Positions 24,101 through 34,296 of a stretch of DNA of 64,000 nt are shown here, piece after piece. The stretch is from positions 1 to 64,000 of the forward strand of contig JAHQIW010007197.1 in the NCBI GenBank assembly GCA_019055375.1. Reading direction: 5' to 3'. The notes under the pieces were generated by a model that saw only the letters and a list, made by a program, of their open reading frames with translations, did no database searches and was not told the DNA's origin. The translations under genes were made by a program, and so were the position numbers. The stretch comes from Parelaphostrongylus tenuis. Taxonomy: Eukaryota; Nematoda; Chromadorea; Rhabditida; Metastrongylidae. Every line of letters starts with the position of its first letter. The stretch's first letter is position 1.

Positions 24101-27100
24101 GTGCATACATGAAATGCACGCGGTCTCGAACAGGTCAACACATATTCCTCTAATTCTATAAAGCGAACATACTATTATAACTTAATAATGTTCTCAACTT
24201 TTTGTCCGTTGAGCTATCCAGAAGTTCTTGTCTACTGTCAAAAAACCAGCATTCTTCATTACGATCTGCGTAATAATCTCAGCCGAATTGTTCCTAGTTG
24301 TGTAGTCGGGACGGTGCGAAATTGAATGTCATCTTACACGGCCGCTTGAGTGTTGTGTGTTAGAAGTATTTATTCCTTCCTCTTCGATACGCAAGATAAT
24401 TTAACTAAAACGTCTCCAAATTTTATATATATTTATATATGTATACATATATATATGTATATATATATATATACATATACGTGTGTATATATACACATGT
24501 ATACATATATGTGTACATCTGCATATTTAGTTACTGTGTTAGAGCGAAATTAACCGTTCAGTAACTGTGTTTTTCTGAAATACTACTGATTTTTGTGATT
24601 GACTTACCCCTGTTCAAGTCCATGTGTAAAGTGTATTAGATTTTGCATGACCGACGAAAAATCAAGTGTCGTTTGCAGAAATCAAAATGCATATCGAAAT
24701 CAGCATTTATTTTGTAATTAACTAGTCAGTAAGGAAGCGGCGAACTAGTTTCTTGACATGGCCGTTCTATCGCTCACCTTAAAAAATGCAACAAAAGCTT
24801 GAAAACGGGTTTAGAGCGCCGTGTGTACTGAAATCTGAGCGTTTGAGGCTTGAGAGGTTACAATGCTATAGTGCCCTCATAGTACAAATGTTTTGAAATC
24901 AAATTTTTCTTGGGTAGCTTATTTCGCTAATAACCTTCACATCGAGTTCTATACATCGAAATTTAACATTAATAGACACCTGTTGTAATGATAAGCTGCT
25001 GTGGGAAAATATCATGTATACAGTTGGTAACTTGGAAGAAATTTGAGGCCTTGAAGGTTTTTTAACCAGATATTATTGCCTGATTTTTCAAATTTTGATC
25101 CGATTTTGTATCATTTAAGGATATGTTGGCGTCTGTGTCTGCCGCTTCGTTAGCAGCATTGTCAAATCGCTCTGTTCATGGCAGTGATGGAGAAGCTGAC
25201 CCAAATGATGTTAGTTCTCTAATTCTGAACCTTTGCTTCGCGTTAGTTGAGTCATCTCTCTATCTACTAGTTAGTATATTGGTCATTATTGAGATTTTCT
25301 CACAATTTGCTCTCAAAATCGTTCACTTTTCTAATCAGTACTTAAAGTTGCTTGAGGGAGTCTCAGACTTCAATTGAGTATTTTCACAGATCTGAAACCA
25401 AGAAGGGTATAGTAGCAGAAGATTTGAAATGCAGATTTATAGCTTATCTTCCCTACTATGACCTGGGAAGCAAGAGGTCTATTTATGGACGGCTGATTAT
25501 CTCGATCACTTTCTTGAATATCATCTTATACTTATATTGAGCTGTCACAGACTTTCTTCTGCATTTCGACATTTCTGTTAATTTATTGGTTATATATAAA
25601 GAGAAATCAGTTCATCAACAATATAACCACCTTTATGATCAGTTTAATCATTTGCTTAGCAAAACAATGCCTTCCTTCCAGAAAGTGTGAGGGCTGGCGA
25701 CGTAAGAAGTTGGTGAGATCACTTTTTGAGCTAGTTTTTAGATTTTTTGTCCTGCAGATGCTGCTTTAGGACGCAGAAGAGATGATAATTTGATGGAGCA
25801 ATATCGGAGCTATACGGTGGATTTGGTATCGTGCTTCAGCTCAGTTTCCCAAAATGTGACGAGTCGACTGCAATGTAATGTCGAGTGTTATCCTGGATAA
25901 TGGCAGCACTGAGTCGTTCTGAACGCTTAAATGTTGCGGCCAACTTTTGGAGTTGTTTTCCGTACGCATTGACATTGATCGTCTGTTCGTTGTCAAGTGG
26001 TTTCCAAAACAGCTTGCCCTGCTCATTTCCCAGAAAACCGAGAGCTCAAGCTATTGAGCATGGAACCTGGTCTGGGGCTGAACTGGCGACTCTTCGCCGT
26101 TAGGTAGCTAGTGAGCGTGATGTTTGTTGTTCTCGCGAATGACTCATGAGTCATCTCCAGTAATGATTAATTTGAGAAAGTACATCCTGTGCACTCGCCA
26201 GCGGAAGTTTCTCGCGGATGGTCACGCCTACAGCGCGGTTGCGGTCGGTTAATGTACGATGTAAACATCGAGACATCACTCACTAAGCGCCTTTATGCCT
26301 TAATGTCCTATAGTTTTTATAAATTTGTTGACTCACGATAAAGCTCCTAGAACATACCCCAACATACCATAGCCTTCCGGCAGTTCCTCGATCAAGGAGA
26401 AGGGGCAGTTAATTAAACATTATTTCAGTAAATAATAACGGGACAGTCCAATGCATAGCTGCTGAAACTGGCTTTTCAACAATTGGCAACAATTTAATAA
26501 TTATTAGAGTAGTTGAAGAGTTGCGAAACGCACCCTTTATATAAAAATCAGGAAAGAAAAAAGTAAAAAGCTTAGAAAAACCAAGAAAATTCAGCATTTT
26601 TTCATGGACATGAATAAATATGGAATGTTCCAATTATACATCGAACTTTTGAGTGATATGCAAAATAATAAAATAAGATTGTATTCCACATATCTGACGA
26701 GCTTGTTCATTACCCACAGGATCGATCGATCGATAGACATCTGGGATGCATCTTTTTTACAACCGGGAATTTTTTCTCCGCTTTGACAGAAACTCCGTAT
26801 AAAACGCTTGACTCACATATTCTACACCACGTTCATGTGCCTTTTGTGCTTCCCGCGGATTATACGCGTGAAAATGAAAGCACGCGGAGGGTGTGGAACA
26901 CAATTTTATTCTAAATCCTGCAGCGTTATAAAAAGGCTTTTTTGAAAACCGTCCACGTATGGCTTTAGCCAGAGATCTAAGCTTTCGAATGATTATTAAC
27001 ACTTGTTGAAAAATTCTTGTGCAGCGAATGAGGTCGAAGATTCGTTTGTTTCTTTACAGCCGAAAAGTACCCATTTTTGCAAGCCTAATTGTTTTAATTG

Positions 27101-28088
27101 AAAAATAAAGTTCCATGGCTCGATGTGTAACCTTGGGCCTCAATGGAGAACCACTGAGTTTCGTTATTTCTGCTCATTTTCAGGAGTCTAACTGTATGAT
27201 AATTTCCATTCTCCTCTGTCGAAACACTTATTTTTAGAGGTATTAGCCAATGAAATTATATTCTCAATTAAATACCAACCAGCCAACCTAGACCTTGATT
27301 CGACACTCCGGGTTCATCAATATTGTCGTCACTTCAGGAAAATCGGATACTTGTCCACTCACTCGTTACATTTGAGGTGAAAGCTTTCTAGAAAATCTGT
27401 CCTGTATTCAGCGACATTCGTGATAAAGATAAAAACGTCAGGCATCAGACACACTTATACGAAAATCTTTGGGAACTATGGGTGCCGAAAACGAATCGCT
27501 TGCAAGAAGTGCTAATACCTGCGCAGTTCATGTTAAAGAACACCTTGTAAAATAAATTGAAGGAAAGTACTGTTCATTATTCGTGTTTATTCTCACTGAA
27601 AGTCGCTTTGAATGGATAACTCTGCGAATTCATTTGCTAAGTAGGGAGACTGTACAATTCTGGAGCGGTTGGATATAGTGAGTAAATTCCGCTTATCCTG
27701 CTGTCTCAGAAGTTGAAGTTTTTATAGGAATTATGATTTCAAAGAAAGCATTATTCAGTCATCACTGTCATCTATTAAAGGTGGAGTCTGTAGTGAGCAG
27801 TCGTGTTGTTGCGGATGATTCAATTTTCACCGTCGGATCTGGATCTGTTACTCCTCCTCTCAACAAATTACAGGTATGTGCTCTGTAATCACTGTTTGTA
27901 TTATATTTTCCCGGACAGTTAGAATAATTGACACTATCTCCGTTCATAGTTTATAGTTTCAAATAATTTTTGTGAATTTTCAGTTCGCTTCCGCTCTAAT
28001 ACATCTTATACAAACAGATGATCATTTTCTGACGCAAATTCACCAAGCTTATGTTGATGCTATCAACAGAAGATTAAATAGAAACTAA
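12102..28088 (+). CDS. dcap-1: mRNA-decapping enzyme subunit 1 (DCP1), ten coding exons
   Basis: DCP1 is the activating partner of the DCP2 decapping hydrolase in cytoplasmic 5'-3' mRNA decay (P-bodies). Exons read by eye: 12102-12197, 12256-12368, 16610-16716, 16794-16888, 17060-17185, 17490-17666, 17725-17805, 25120-25209, 27781-27873, 27984-28088. They total 1083 nt with continuous phase, giving 360 residues. Residues 8-137 form the EVH1 domain: NDLNLSARNL at the start, YIEGALFIIQRADKPYF, then ANRQSLDDMVEPV, then GLWFFSAEDCARLYNLLKKL. Residues 138-300 are a polar Pro/Ser/Thr-rich linker with a Lys/Glu/Gln patch. Residues 317-360 (VTPPLNKLQ, then FASALIHLIQTDDHFL...) match the C-terminal trimerisation helix of animal DCP1. 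Weak points: the donor of exon 2 (GTGTGCC context) is non-consensus, and the acceptors at 25120 and 27781 end in AAG. A TTATTCAG alternative at 27756-27763 would change the phase. Further small exons in the long introns cannot be excluded. No AATAAA lies within about 100 bp after the stop. Confidence 0.88.
12738..12988 (-). repeat. tRNA-derived SINE, diverged copy
   Basis: Minus-strand member of the family at 55010-55324. Shared landmarks are CCTGAGTGATGCGCCATG, GAGGTGATTACTGCAT, TTTTACAATGGCTC, TTCTCCCAGAAAAGT, TTCACCGACCCCAGAAGGATG and a final GCGCCACACACGCTCATC. It is more diverged than the 55 kb copy. Confidence 0.65.
14180..14465 (+). repeat. tRNA-derived SINE, diverged copy
   Basis: Plus-strand member: a tRNA-like head (GTAGGGCACAGTAGTTAGAGG, then GGTCAGTGGCTCGATCCCAC), then AAATGGTACCAAACTTG, GGGAGGATAGCAGCACC, GTGCATTCAATCCCC, GAATGCATGGCGCAT, GATTAATCAACGCCGAAAGC. 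Order and orientation match the full copy at 55 kb when that is read on the minus strand. Confidence 0.7.
15870..15962 (+). repeat. Solo end of the long-TIR MITE family
   Basis: AAGGGGATAAATAATAAACC, CCTCATTTGCTGGGGATGA, CTTTTCATAGGAGTGTTAG and CATTGGAAAGCTTA line up with the ends of the 18680-19275 element. Only one end is seen. Confidence 0.5.
16130..16270. repeat. Dispersed repeat with CACGTG inverted motif, copy 2
   Basis: Related to 7640-7790: ACGCAGCAGGTAAAATGAG, CCTGTCTGCGATCGAGGC, TTCACGTGCGG and GAGGCAGCCACGTG. Lies in intron 2 of DCP1 near its 3' end. Confidence 0.45.
17918..18210 (+). repeat. tRNA-derived SINE
   Basis: The head reads TTGGGCGCATACGACGCAGTG with B box GGTTCGGTCCC. 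It is followed by the family body: TGGTAGGATAGCAGCACTGG, AAGGCCAGATTTGCGTTC, CATGGCGCATCCCTCAGG, TATCAACGC, and a tail TATATCCTTTT. The tail matches the (GGATAAA)-type tail of the 55 kb copy read on the minus strand. Confidence 0.75.
18483..18595 (-). repeat. tRNA-like relic
   Basis: On the minus strand there is an A-box-like TGGTGTAGTGG and a B-box-like GGTTCAATTCCCGCC about 50 bases later. The expected acceptor-stem halves do not pair, so this is read as a tRNA-derived repeat or tRNA pseudogene, not a working gene. A similar B-box core occurs at about 20238-20262 on the plus strand. Confidence 0.4.
18680..19275. mobile_element. MITE-like element with ~100-bp inverted ends
   Basis: The left end (CACGGCGACAAATGAATTTT, then CATTTACTGGTCAAGAACTT, CATAAGAGTGTCAGTAATCA, TTCGAAAGCTTAA) and the reverse complement of the right end (GACGGCAACAAATGAATATT, CATTCGCTGGACAAGAATTT, CATAGGAGTGTTAGTAATCA) match over roughly 100 bp. 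The interior of about 400 bp has no transposase reading. Solo ends of the same family occur at about 7385, 15870 and 26930-27075. This is the pattern of a non-autonomous inverted-repeat element; the superfamily is not identified. Confidence 0.65.
20280..20821 (-). mobile_element. Internally deleted mariner (copy A)
   Basis: Both ends carry the TIR core TTCTGGGGCACT / AGTGCCCTAGAATTTT. On the minus strand a transposase N-terminus is readable: MSNDTIEVRVLLRHYR, then LSQRAAVDEINKVE, typical of the mariner helix-turn-helix region. It then drifts out of the family frame, and the catalytic region is gone. The element is about 540 bp against roughly 1.3 kb for an intact mariner. Sequence style matches hookworm mariners, from family knowledge, not a database match. 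Confidence 0.75.
20471..20737 (-). pseudogene. Mariner transposase N-terminal fragment
   Basis: This open frame includes the mariner start region (SNDTIEVRVLLRHY..., INKVERKAPQANLLL) preceded by unrelated residues. After about 50 transposase-like residues the frame departs from the family, consistent with a deletion or frameshift. None of the three catalytic aspartates is present, so it cannot encode an active enzyme. Confidence 0.65.
21137..21425 (+). other. Coding-like patch of unknown identity
   Basis: Open without an ATG from 21137 to a TAG at 21371, about 78 codons, with a balanced protein-like composition (for example SLARAHHQSLFLGSD and NVLARLLQETKETQQ). A strong donor-like CTAA|GTAAGT follows at about 21425 and a possible acceptor CATTTAG at about 21372. 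It sits inside DCP1 intron 7, but inserting it breaks the DCP1 frame. It could be an exon of a nested gene, a transposon fragment or chance. Confidence 0.25.
21892..22260 (-). mobile_element. Cecropia/Hsmar1-type mariner remnant
   Basis: The ends are inverted: TTAGGTTGATGCAAAAGTAA on the left and, reverse-complemented on the right, GGTAGGCGCAAAGGTGATTG, both running into CGGTTT. The left end closely resembles the Hsmar1/MADE1 terminus known from primates. On the minus strand the transposase N-terminal domain is readable with stops and frame breaks: TTRNIN, then GPGTTDKIQCNEWWFKRFRK, then GDESL, then ADTLKSTRDVAELNV. In Hsmar1/SETMAR the same blocks are TTRNIN, GPGT, WWFKKF, GDESLED and ADPLTTTREVAEELNV. 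The catalytic domain is deleted; the remnant is about 370 bp. Confidence 0.75.
24424..24530. repeat. AT/ATAC microsatellite (alternating purine-pyrimidine)
   Basis: About 105 bp of ATAT/GTAT/ACAC alternation, self-complementary over much of its length. The short open frame through it (24350-24553) is low-complexity. Confidence 0.85.
25740..26290 (-). mobile_element. Decayed mariner transposase (copy B, different lineage)
   Basis: The minus strand preserves an ordered set of mariner catalytic-domain blocks interrupted by stops and frame breaks: LIITGDDS (first catalytic Asp region, GDE in the family), KLFWKPLDNEQTINVNAYGK, IIQDNTRHYIAV (second Asp, QDN) and PNPPYSSDIAPSNYHLF (third region, normally PYSPDLAPSDYHLF; the catalytic Asp is replaced by Asn). 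The order and spacing fit mariner, but residues differ clearly from the 20, 40 and 59 kb copies. No TIRs identified. Lies in DCP1 intron 8. Confidence 0.7.
26930..27075 (-). repeat. Solo end of the long-TIR MITE family
   Basis: AAGCTTTCGAATGATTATTA, ACACTTGTTGAAAAATTCTT and GCAGCGAATGAGGTCGAAGA match the right end of the 18680-19275 element. No partner end is seen within 1 kb. Confidence 0.55.
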
Positions 28089-29510
28089 GTATATCACTCC
28101 ATTCTCCATAAATGCGAATGTACTCATAAAAACGTTGCAACAGGAGCTTCGTTACACTTGAAAGCGCTGTATTACCTCTTTTTTTTTCGTAAATCTTTGC
28201 AGACGAAGAGAAGATTTAGAAAAGCAATCTCATTTCGACCTTTCTTATCTCATCTCTAACCTCATGTTTTTGTTATCATGTGGAAAAGCTTGTTTATAGC
28301 TAATACTCCTTTTTTACCGGTGACTCCTCTACGGTTTAATGTTGTTTAAAATTTTGTCCATTTTAGTACAACTTTAACACCTTAGTTTCTTTTATATACG
28401 TGGTATGTTGAAGTATATAGACCAAAAATGGTGTAACATTGACTTATGTGCTGCTAAGAAATGTCATTCATTTTCTGACTCACATTGTTGCTGTTTTTTT
28501 TAATTCATCTACAAAAATTGCCTTTTTTGTTGTGATTGAAATCTGAGGTGTCTTTGTCGGATGTGGTAATGATCTATGCCATTCGGAAACCCTGTGGTTG
28601 AGACTGATGGTTTGGATCGTATTTTCTAGAGAAATCCAATTTAGGTGGTTAATCCGAACACACGTGGAATAAAGACATTCTTCTGCAGTGCATATTTTGA
28701 CACTGTTCGCGAGACTGCTTTGTATTGCTAATTTCAGGTTCCTTTTGTTCCACCATGTAGTGCCACGATTGATGCTACTTTTTTTCTCCAAAAATTTTTC
28801 GATTTTAAATTCTTATTACACTTACATATCCAAGAATTCTGAGAGATATGCAAAACTTAGACCCTGAGGCGTTAGTTGAATCCTCGATCCACACTGCACT
28901 ACCGAGGCCCTTGCTCTGCTTCCACTATTTCTAGATACAAGGTATCGAAGCTGTCAGCAACCAGCCGTCAGCGGACTTGACCTGGTAAACACATATCGGC
29001 ATTAAGTTCAATTGAAAACTTTGGGTACCGCTTTGATAGTGCTTGTGGCACGCGACGCGGTCGGCGACTGGACGTGGCGTTTTCCAATGGTAATGTGGTA
29101 GTTTCCAATAAAATTTCTGTATCTTTATTGTCATTGGTCTTATCATGGAATGATGACGGAATGTGATAGAAGAGACTTCAGTAAGGCTATTTGTAATAGG
29201 GAACCAGCGCTAACGCTTACTCTGAAACCTTGCATCTTTTATGGGAAAACCACACACTCAAGAAGAGAATGATTTTGAATATACTTATGTTGTTCTATTC
29301 ATATTCATTTAGTGAATTGTCAAATAGTCAATTATATTATTATTTTATCGTCCCGAAATTTAATACATGTTGCGACACAAACCTTTCAGTGTTCATGCAC
29401 TGTCAATCCATATAAACCCAAAAATCATTAGTGATTGGATATTATAAGATAAAAAATAGTCCGACAAAAGTGGTACTGCGCACTGCATGCGATGCCACTT
29501 TATCAATAAC
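28089..29510. other. DCP1 3' flank, no further gene recognised
   Basis: AT-rich sequence after the DCP1 stop. The immediate 100 bp has CATAAA variants but no AATAAA. Minus-strand open frames at 28480-28791 and 28931-29146 lack supporting motifs or splice signals. Confidence 0.5.
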
Positions 29511-29514
29511 TCTC

Positions 29515-29765
29515 ATCAATTTTTTGATGTCCTGAGGCCGAGCGGCTGTGATGTCGGCGCGACTCAACGAGAGACCTAACGCCTAGCGCTCTCCAACAAT
29601 CAATAACAAACGCTCTACGAAACGCTTCGGCTTGGCTACTCGCGACTGAAAGGGACGTGCTCGAAAAGAATTTCACGACGTTTATGAAGAAGGTGAAATC
29701 CTCAAGCAAGCGATGAAACCAATCGAATGTTAGAAGTAACTTGACCTGTACAGTCAAAAAAAAAC
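29515..29765 (+). repeat. SINE-like repeat, second family, copy 1
   Basis: The head GGCCGAGCGGCTGTGATGTC resembles a Ser/Leu tRNA A box. It is followed by TCTCCAACAATCAATAAC, TTTATGAAGAAGGTGAAATC, CTCAAGCAAGCGATGAAACC, AATCGAATGTTAGAAGTAAC and an A run near 29757. The same order occurs at 34935-35210, so this is a dispersed, A-tailed, probably tRNA-derived SINE. The minus-strand 84-codon frame across it is not called. Confidence 0.65.
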
Positions 29766-29785
29766 CGTGATATGGATCACATAAG

Positions 29786-32269
29786 GTGAAAGAGTGGAAG
29801 AATTACTCGATAATCAGTGTACTTCTGTTATTTGGACCTCTGATAAATTATAGAAAAGTTTTGTTCTATCTTTTTATGGGTAATTACTTTTTATCATTCG
29901 TTTATTCTCTCCTATGGAAGCAGTTCATTGGGACGGTCTTAACACTACACATACGCACCGATTTTAGCCCTCTACGCATTTTTTTTTCAGCTGAATGCCC
30001 TTTAGACGATCTAGTCTAATTCGTCCACTCCATCGCTCAAATTCACCACAATGACCGTAAGCACGTGGTTTTGGAGGACCATCAGTGTACAATAGAGATC
30101 TTGTCCGGTAATTGCTTTCAATGAGTATTCTCCTTCACATGTACCAAGAAGTTCCATACAAGATGGGTCAAGTCTTCACAGACTATTGCTAAGTCACTAG
30201 TCGTAGAAATTGTGTGAAGAGTATGTCTAAGTATTCTCAGTAAAAACTTTTGTTATACCTGCAGATAAAGATTACGACATCACGCTTGATCGTTTTCTGG
30301 GAAGCAGTGACGATTAGGTTAATGACAAAGTCGATAACTCCACTGAAAGTAATACACTCTTCACAGATGTCACTCGAGCGATGAAGAACGATATAGTACA
30401 GAAGATGAGAGATAATCTGTGACTGTTGAAGGGGAGTGCTGTTGCTTGAAGCCTCAACTTTTGATAAGCCACGGTCTTGTGTTCAAGGCGAGTAATGCTC
30501 ACATGCATGAAGCTAGTTAATTTCTACGAACTATTCATGTCCTATTTAACAACATTGTATGTCCACAAAATGTTGGTGTACGTAGATACAAACATATTTC
30601 GGTCTTGCTTACTATTAATGTTAAAACGATTTTTTGAGTAAAAGGTTATTATAATCCGATGAGTTTAGAGTTAGATTGTGTACCTTTATCAATGACGTGT
30701 TCTACTAGCTCAATATTCAATCACTTGGCAGTGTCTCCGGAATTCTTCCTTAGGAAGTGACCGACTGAGGCGACTAAAAAAAACTTGGACCTTCCTAAGC
30801 TCTGATGAGAGAGTAACTTTCGAAATTGGAGCCAGAATTGTGCTCTATTGTGTCTTGTCTCATAGAAAGAACACTGATGAAGAGATAAATATCAAGAGGT
30901 GAAAGAAGGTGTCGTCACACATAATCCTTCCCATCTCTTCAATGACGACGGGATTTGTTCAAGGTAAAGTAAAGATGGAGTGCAAGTTACCAACTTACCT
31001 CTACGAATTGTATATGCCCAATGTTTCGGACTTCGCCGTAGAATAGATAAATAGCAATGAAGATTAAAGAATGATGAGTGGGAAAGACGCTCTCACTCTC
31101 ACAAAGTAAGCGACAGGAATGCGCAATAAGAGTTGAAAACGTTCTCATTTCCTAAGGATGTGGTTTTTCTTTCGATAAATATGGATTGTCAGGACAAACA
31201 GACTTCTTTTCACTGCAAATACCCATAATTCTCTTTTGTGGTGTAGATTTAGCTATGATTATAAAAAAAAACTCCGAATGAAAAACGTAATCTTCATCCC
31301 GTTGATAGAACATACTGAGAAGGCTTAATTCTTGGAGCCAAGTTTAGTTTCGGAATCGGCATTTTCCAGCTACTGAATGGCTACAAAAACATAGGTTGAG
31401 AGAGAAATACTATGTAAGAGTTGATGATGCGTTTCTTTTCACAACGATGTGGTCATCTCGTTGGGATATCGTGATTTATAGGACACATGAGTGTGTTTAT
31501 TACCAAAATTATCTTGAGAGAAGTCTTTTTTGTAATATTCCGTCATTTAATGGCGTTGATGCCCTCTCGAAACCTCTATCTACCCCATTAAATTCGCTTA
31601 TTTCTTTACTTTCATTGCAGCGCACCAATCTAATTTCGTGGGAGAAGCGACGTCGCTTTATTGTAGTTAATCAAGACGCAAAGCTGCCGGTGTGTTACAG
31701 AACGTAACACGCAGTCCCCAAAGGGTGGAGGAACATGGGTTTATGGATAAAAATAAGATCATACACGACTTATAGAAGTCGAGAGAGAGGGAAAATATTT
31801 GGTCGCAGCAACGTTAGGACGATAATCTGTGCAACTAATGGGCCATACCTTTTCCTGGCCTCACGAATCGCGTGTACAGATTTTTCTCCGTATTCACAAC
31901 GTGCTTCAGTGACAAACGGTTTCCACTGTCACATCCACGCTCCGAGTACAGCGCGCATGAAAGGGTTAACCGATTCGTTTCAAGTGTGCATATCTACGTA
32001 CTAGGTGAATTGTATTTATGAAAATATCTGAAGTCTAGTGGGGTCTGTGAAGAATTCTAAATCAAGTTTTGCAGCATTCTCTTCAATTCGAGTAAAAATT
32101 CGAAAAGAACAACAGAAAGGCCAATATAAAAAACAACAATATAACTGACTATTCATTGAACCAGAAATCAAAACAAACATCCAACAATGGCAGAACAAAT
32201 GCGCAAGAATCGATTTCTAAAAACTCAGCTATGAACGAAAATCAAATTTTTCTGACAATCACGCAATCT
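29786..32269. other. No recognised gene; weak coding-like patches
   Basis: At 30265-30422 (+) the frame after a good acceptor (TTATACCTGCAG) reads KDYDITLDRFLGSSDD, then a TAG, then a further 33 open codons. At about 30883-30964 (+) a frame ends at a donor-like AAG|GTAAAG. Both could be remnants of a lost gene or chance. Open frames at 31396-31707 and 31735-32004 carry no motif I recognise. Confidence 0.3.
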
Positions 32270-34273
32270 TTATATCGAGGATTCCTGTTGAGCTTCATTG
32301 TCTTTGTTGTTTTCATCTTGAGCTTTATAATCATAGTCAACAATAATCATGTACAATACACTGAATATACCCGCTGTATAGACTAACATTATCCATAGAG
32401 CTATCAAACTGAAAAACGCAAAGTAAAATCTAATAAATAAGATTTTGATTGTAAATGAACAAGAAACATTACGGAAAATCGTATAAGAAGAACATGTAGT
32501 GTTAGGTGAAAACTGGATCAACATATCTCTGTCCATCGGCTGACTCATTAATTAAGCGGAGAAAAAGCTGATAGAACGTACCTCGTCATCACATAGAACA
32601 GGATTTTATGATGTTGTGCATATATCAAATAAATCAATGAGAATAGTGCTAGGAATGACACAATAAGGAATGTTTCCGTCGATGTGAGCGGAGATTTTTG
32701 ATATGAATGCGAATCACCTGCAAAATATGAGGTTTAAAACTTTTGATTGATTTCATTGAAACTGATGATATCTTATTTGTGCTGTTGCTTGGGTTCCATC
32801 GTGGAAATTTGAACCGTAATGCTTCAGTAGCAGTTGATGCAGTCAATAGTTTATTGATGCGCTATAGACTCTACTATTTATCGTAAGGGTGAGTGAAGGT
32901 CTATCAAATTTCTACAGTGAGTTGTTAGGGATTCTCGGTGTATCAAGTTAGCAAGTCTATCCTTCCAGATGAGTCTGGCTCTAGCTCAATGGTCCCAAGG
33001 GGAATTTCTTGTAACAAAAAAGGCGCGAAATCGTTGCAACGGCCACCTGTCTCACACTTTTTACCACAGCACTTCCTGGATAGATAGTTGTGTTATTAGT
33101 AACATGGTCAATTAAGCACGTTGTAAATGGAAGTGGTATTCCAATTCAGACAGGTGAATGTATTGATGAAGCTTAATTTTCCACTCAGATATTTCTCTTT
33201 CGCCATTGTTCTTTCATAATAAAGTGAGTTTCAAACTTTTATGAAGATAAATCATACGTGTATCACCAAATATTGTTCAACTTGTTTCACATTGCATTGC
33301 AGTGGCTCCCTTCTCACAGTGAAGGCGAAGCTTTCTTTGATTACAGTTTTTGCGCGCGGCCGGATGTCTTGTTGATCGTGAATAGACTATAACAAGCCCC
33401 AGTAGTCTTGAATCGGCGACTATTCTTTGTTAAAGTCGTCCGATGTGTTTTGCTGATTTGAGGGACATTCAGAATACCTTTTCGTTCGGAGCATCTCATT
33501 GGTCATCGGATCAGCTATTTTCTTATTTCGCGCTTTACATTCTGTCGAATTCAGTCATCGGCGTCTCCTGTACACGGTTGTCAGTGTAACGCATCCTGCA
33601 TATACCATCCTATCCTAGGAGAACCTGAGCGAGCAACAATCACCTTGAGACGTTGATACAGGTTACAAGGATTTGTACCGCCATTGAGATTCCAGCAATG
33701 TGTTCTATTGGACGAAATTCTGCTTATTCAGTATTTCAGTGTTATGAAATATGCAGCGACCACAGGGAATTTAGTAAACGATATTCAGATCCGAAAGGCC
33801 TGCATTTCATCCTGAGGAATAAGTAAATTTGTATCTTCTTGGTAATTATGCGTAGATTCTGATAGATTTTTATTTCGTTCAAAAAATTCACCATGAGATG
33901 ATGCAGGTTTGTTTTAAGTTGAAAGAAAAAAGTGTTTTCAGCTACTTTGATCCATAAATGAACATACAGTCATCAGTTAGTGAAATTCGCTTTACATGTG
34001 CTTGGTTGACTAGTTAAATATAGTAGGTGTTATGTGATCCCATCCACCGACTTAGCACTCTCCTAAGAGTGGTTTCTGATAGAAAAAAATGGAGAAAGAT
34101 GTTAGAGAGAAGATACAGAATTGAAAGTGAGGTGATGTTGTGAAAAGAAATAGACAAACTCCACATTGATATGTGCTAATTGATCAAAGAAGTCTGGAAA
34201 GCTTACTTTGCGAACCTTCATTGTCAATGTCACTTGAAGTAGCGCTGTCGGGCGTCACGTTCACTACTGTCAT
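32270..34273 (-). CDS. Small two-pass membrane protein, three exons (113 aa)
   Basis: Exons in transcript order: 34273-34207, 32717-32582, 32408-32270, with phases 1 and 2 that join exactly to 342 nt (113 residues plus TAA). Boundaries: CAAA|GTAAGC, TTTTGCAG|GTGATT, ACGAG|GTACGT, GTTTTTCAG|TTTGAT. Residues 1-36 are polar with Ser/Thr/Asp and one NVT glycosylation motif (5-7). Residues about 38-56 (TFLIVSFLALFSLIYLIYA) and 69-91 (LIALWIMLVYTAGIFSVLYM...) are two transmembrane helices with a short HHK loop. The last 20 residues are an acidic, Gln/Asn-rich tail. The start is taken 14 bases after an acceptor (TTGCTACAG), which fits trans-splicing. I do not recognise the family. Support is the phase match of three splice-bounded exons and the clean membrane topology; no homology is claimed. 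Additional 5' exons are possible. Confidence 0.6.
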
Positions 34274-34296
34274 TAATAAGAAAGCCACTGTAGCAA
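34274..34296 (-). promoter_or_regulatory. Probable trans-splice acceptor of the two-pass membrane protein gene
   Basis: On the minus strand AATTGCTACAG precedes TGGCTTTCTTATTA and the ATG. An in-frame TGA lies just upstream of the AG, so the coding frame cannot extend through it. It could instead be an ordinary acceptor of an upstream exon. Confidence 0.4.

Larger units (their letters stand above)
17806..25119 (+). other. DCP1 intron 7 (7.3 kb), crowded with mobile-element remnants
   Basis: It separates the exon ending ...HTQVQ from the exon starting DMLASVS, both in phase 0. It contains a SINE (17918-18210), a long-TIR MITE (18680-19275), a deleted mariner (20280-20821), an unidentified coding-like patch (21137-21425), a cecropia/Hsmar1-like mariner remnant (21892-22260) and a TA-rich microsatellite (24424-24530). 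About 1.9 kb from 22.3 to 24.2 kb shows nothing I recognise. Confidence 0.65.

Noticed and set aside
24350..24553. Tyr/Ile/Thr-rich short frame
   Set aside because: Produced by the AT microsatellite.
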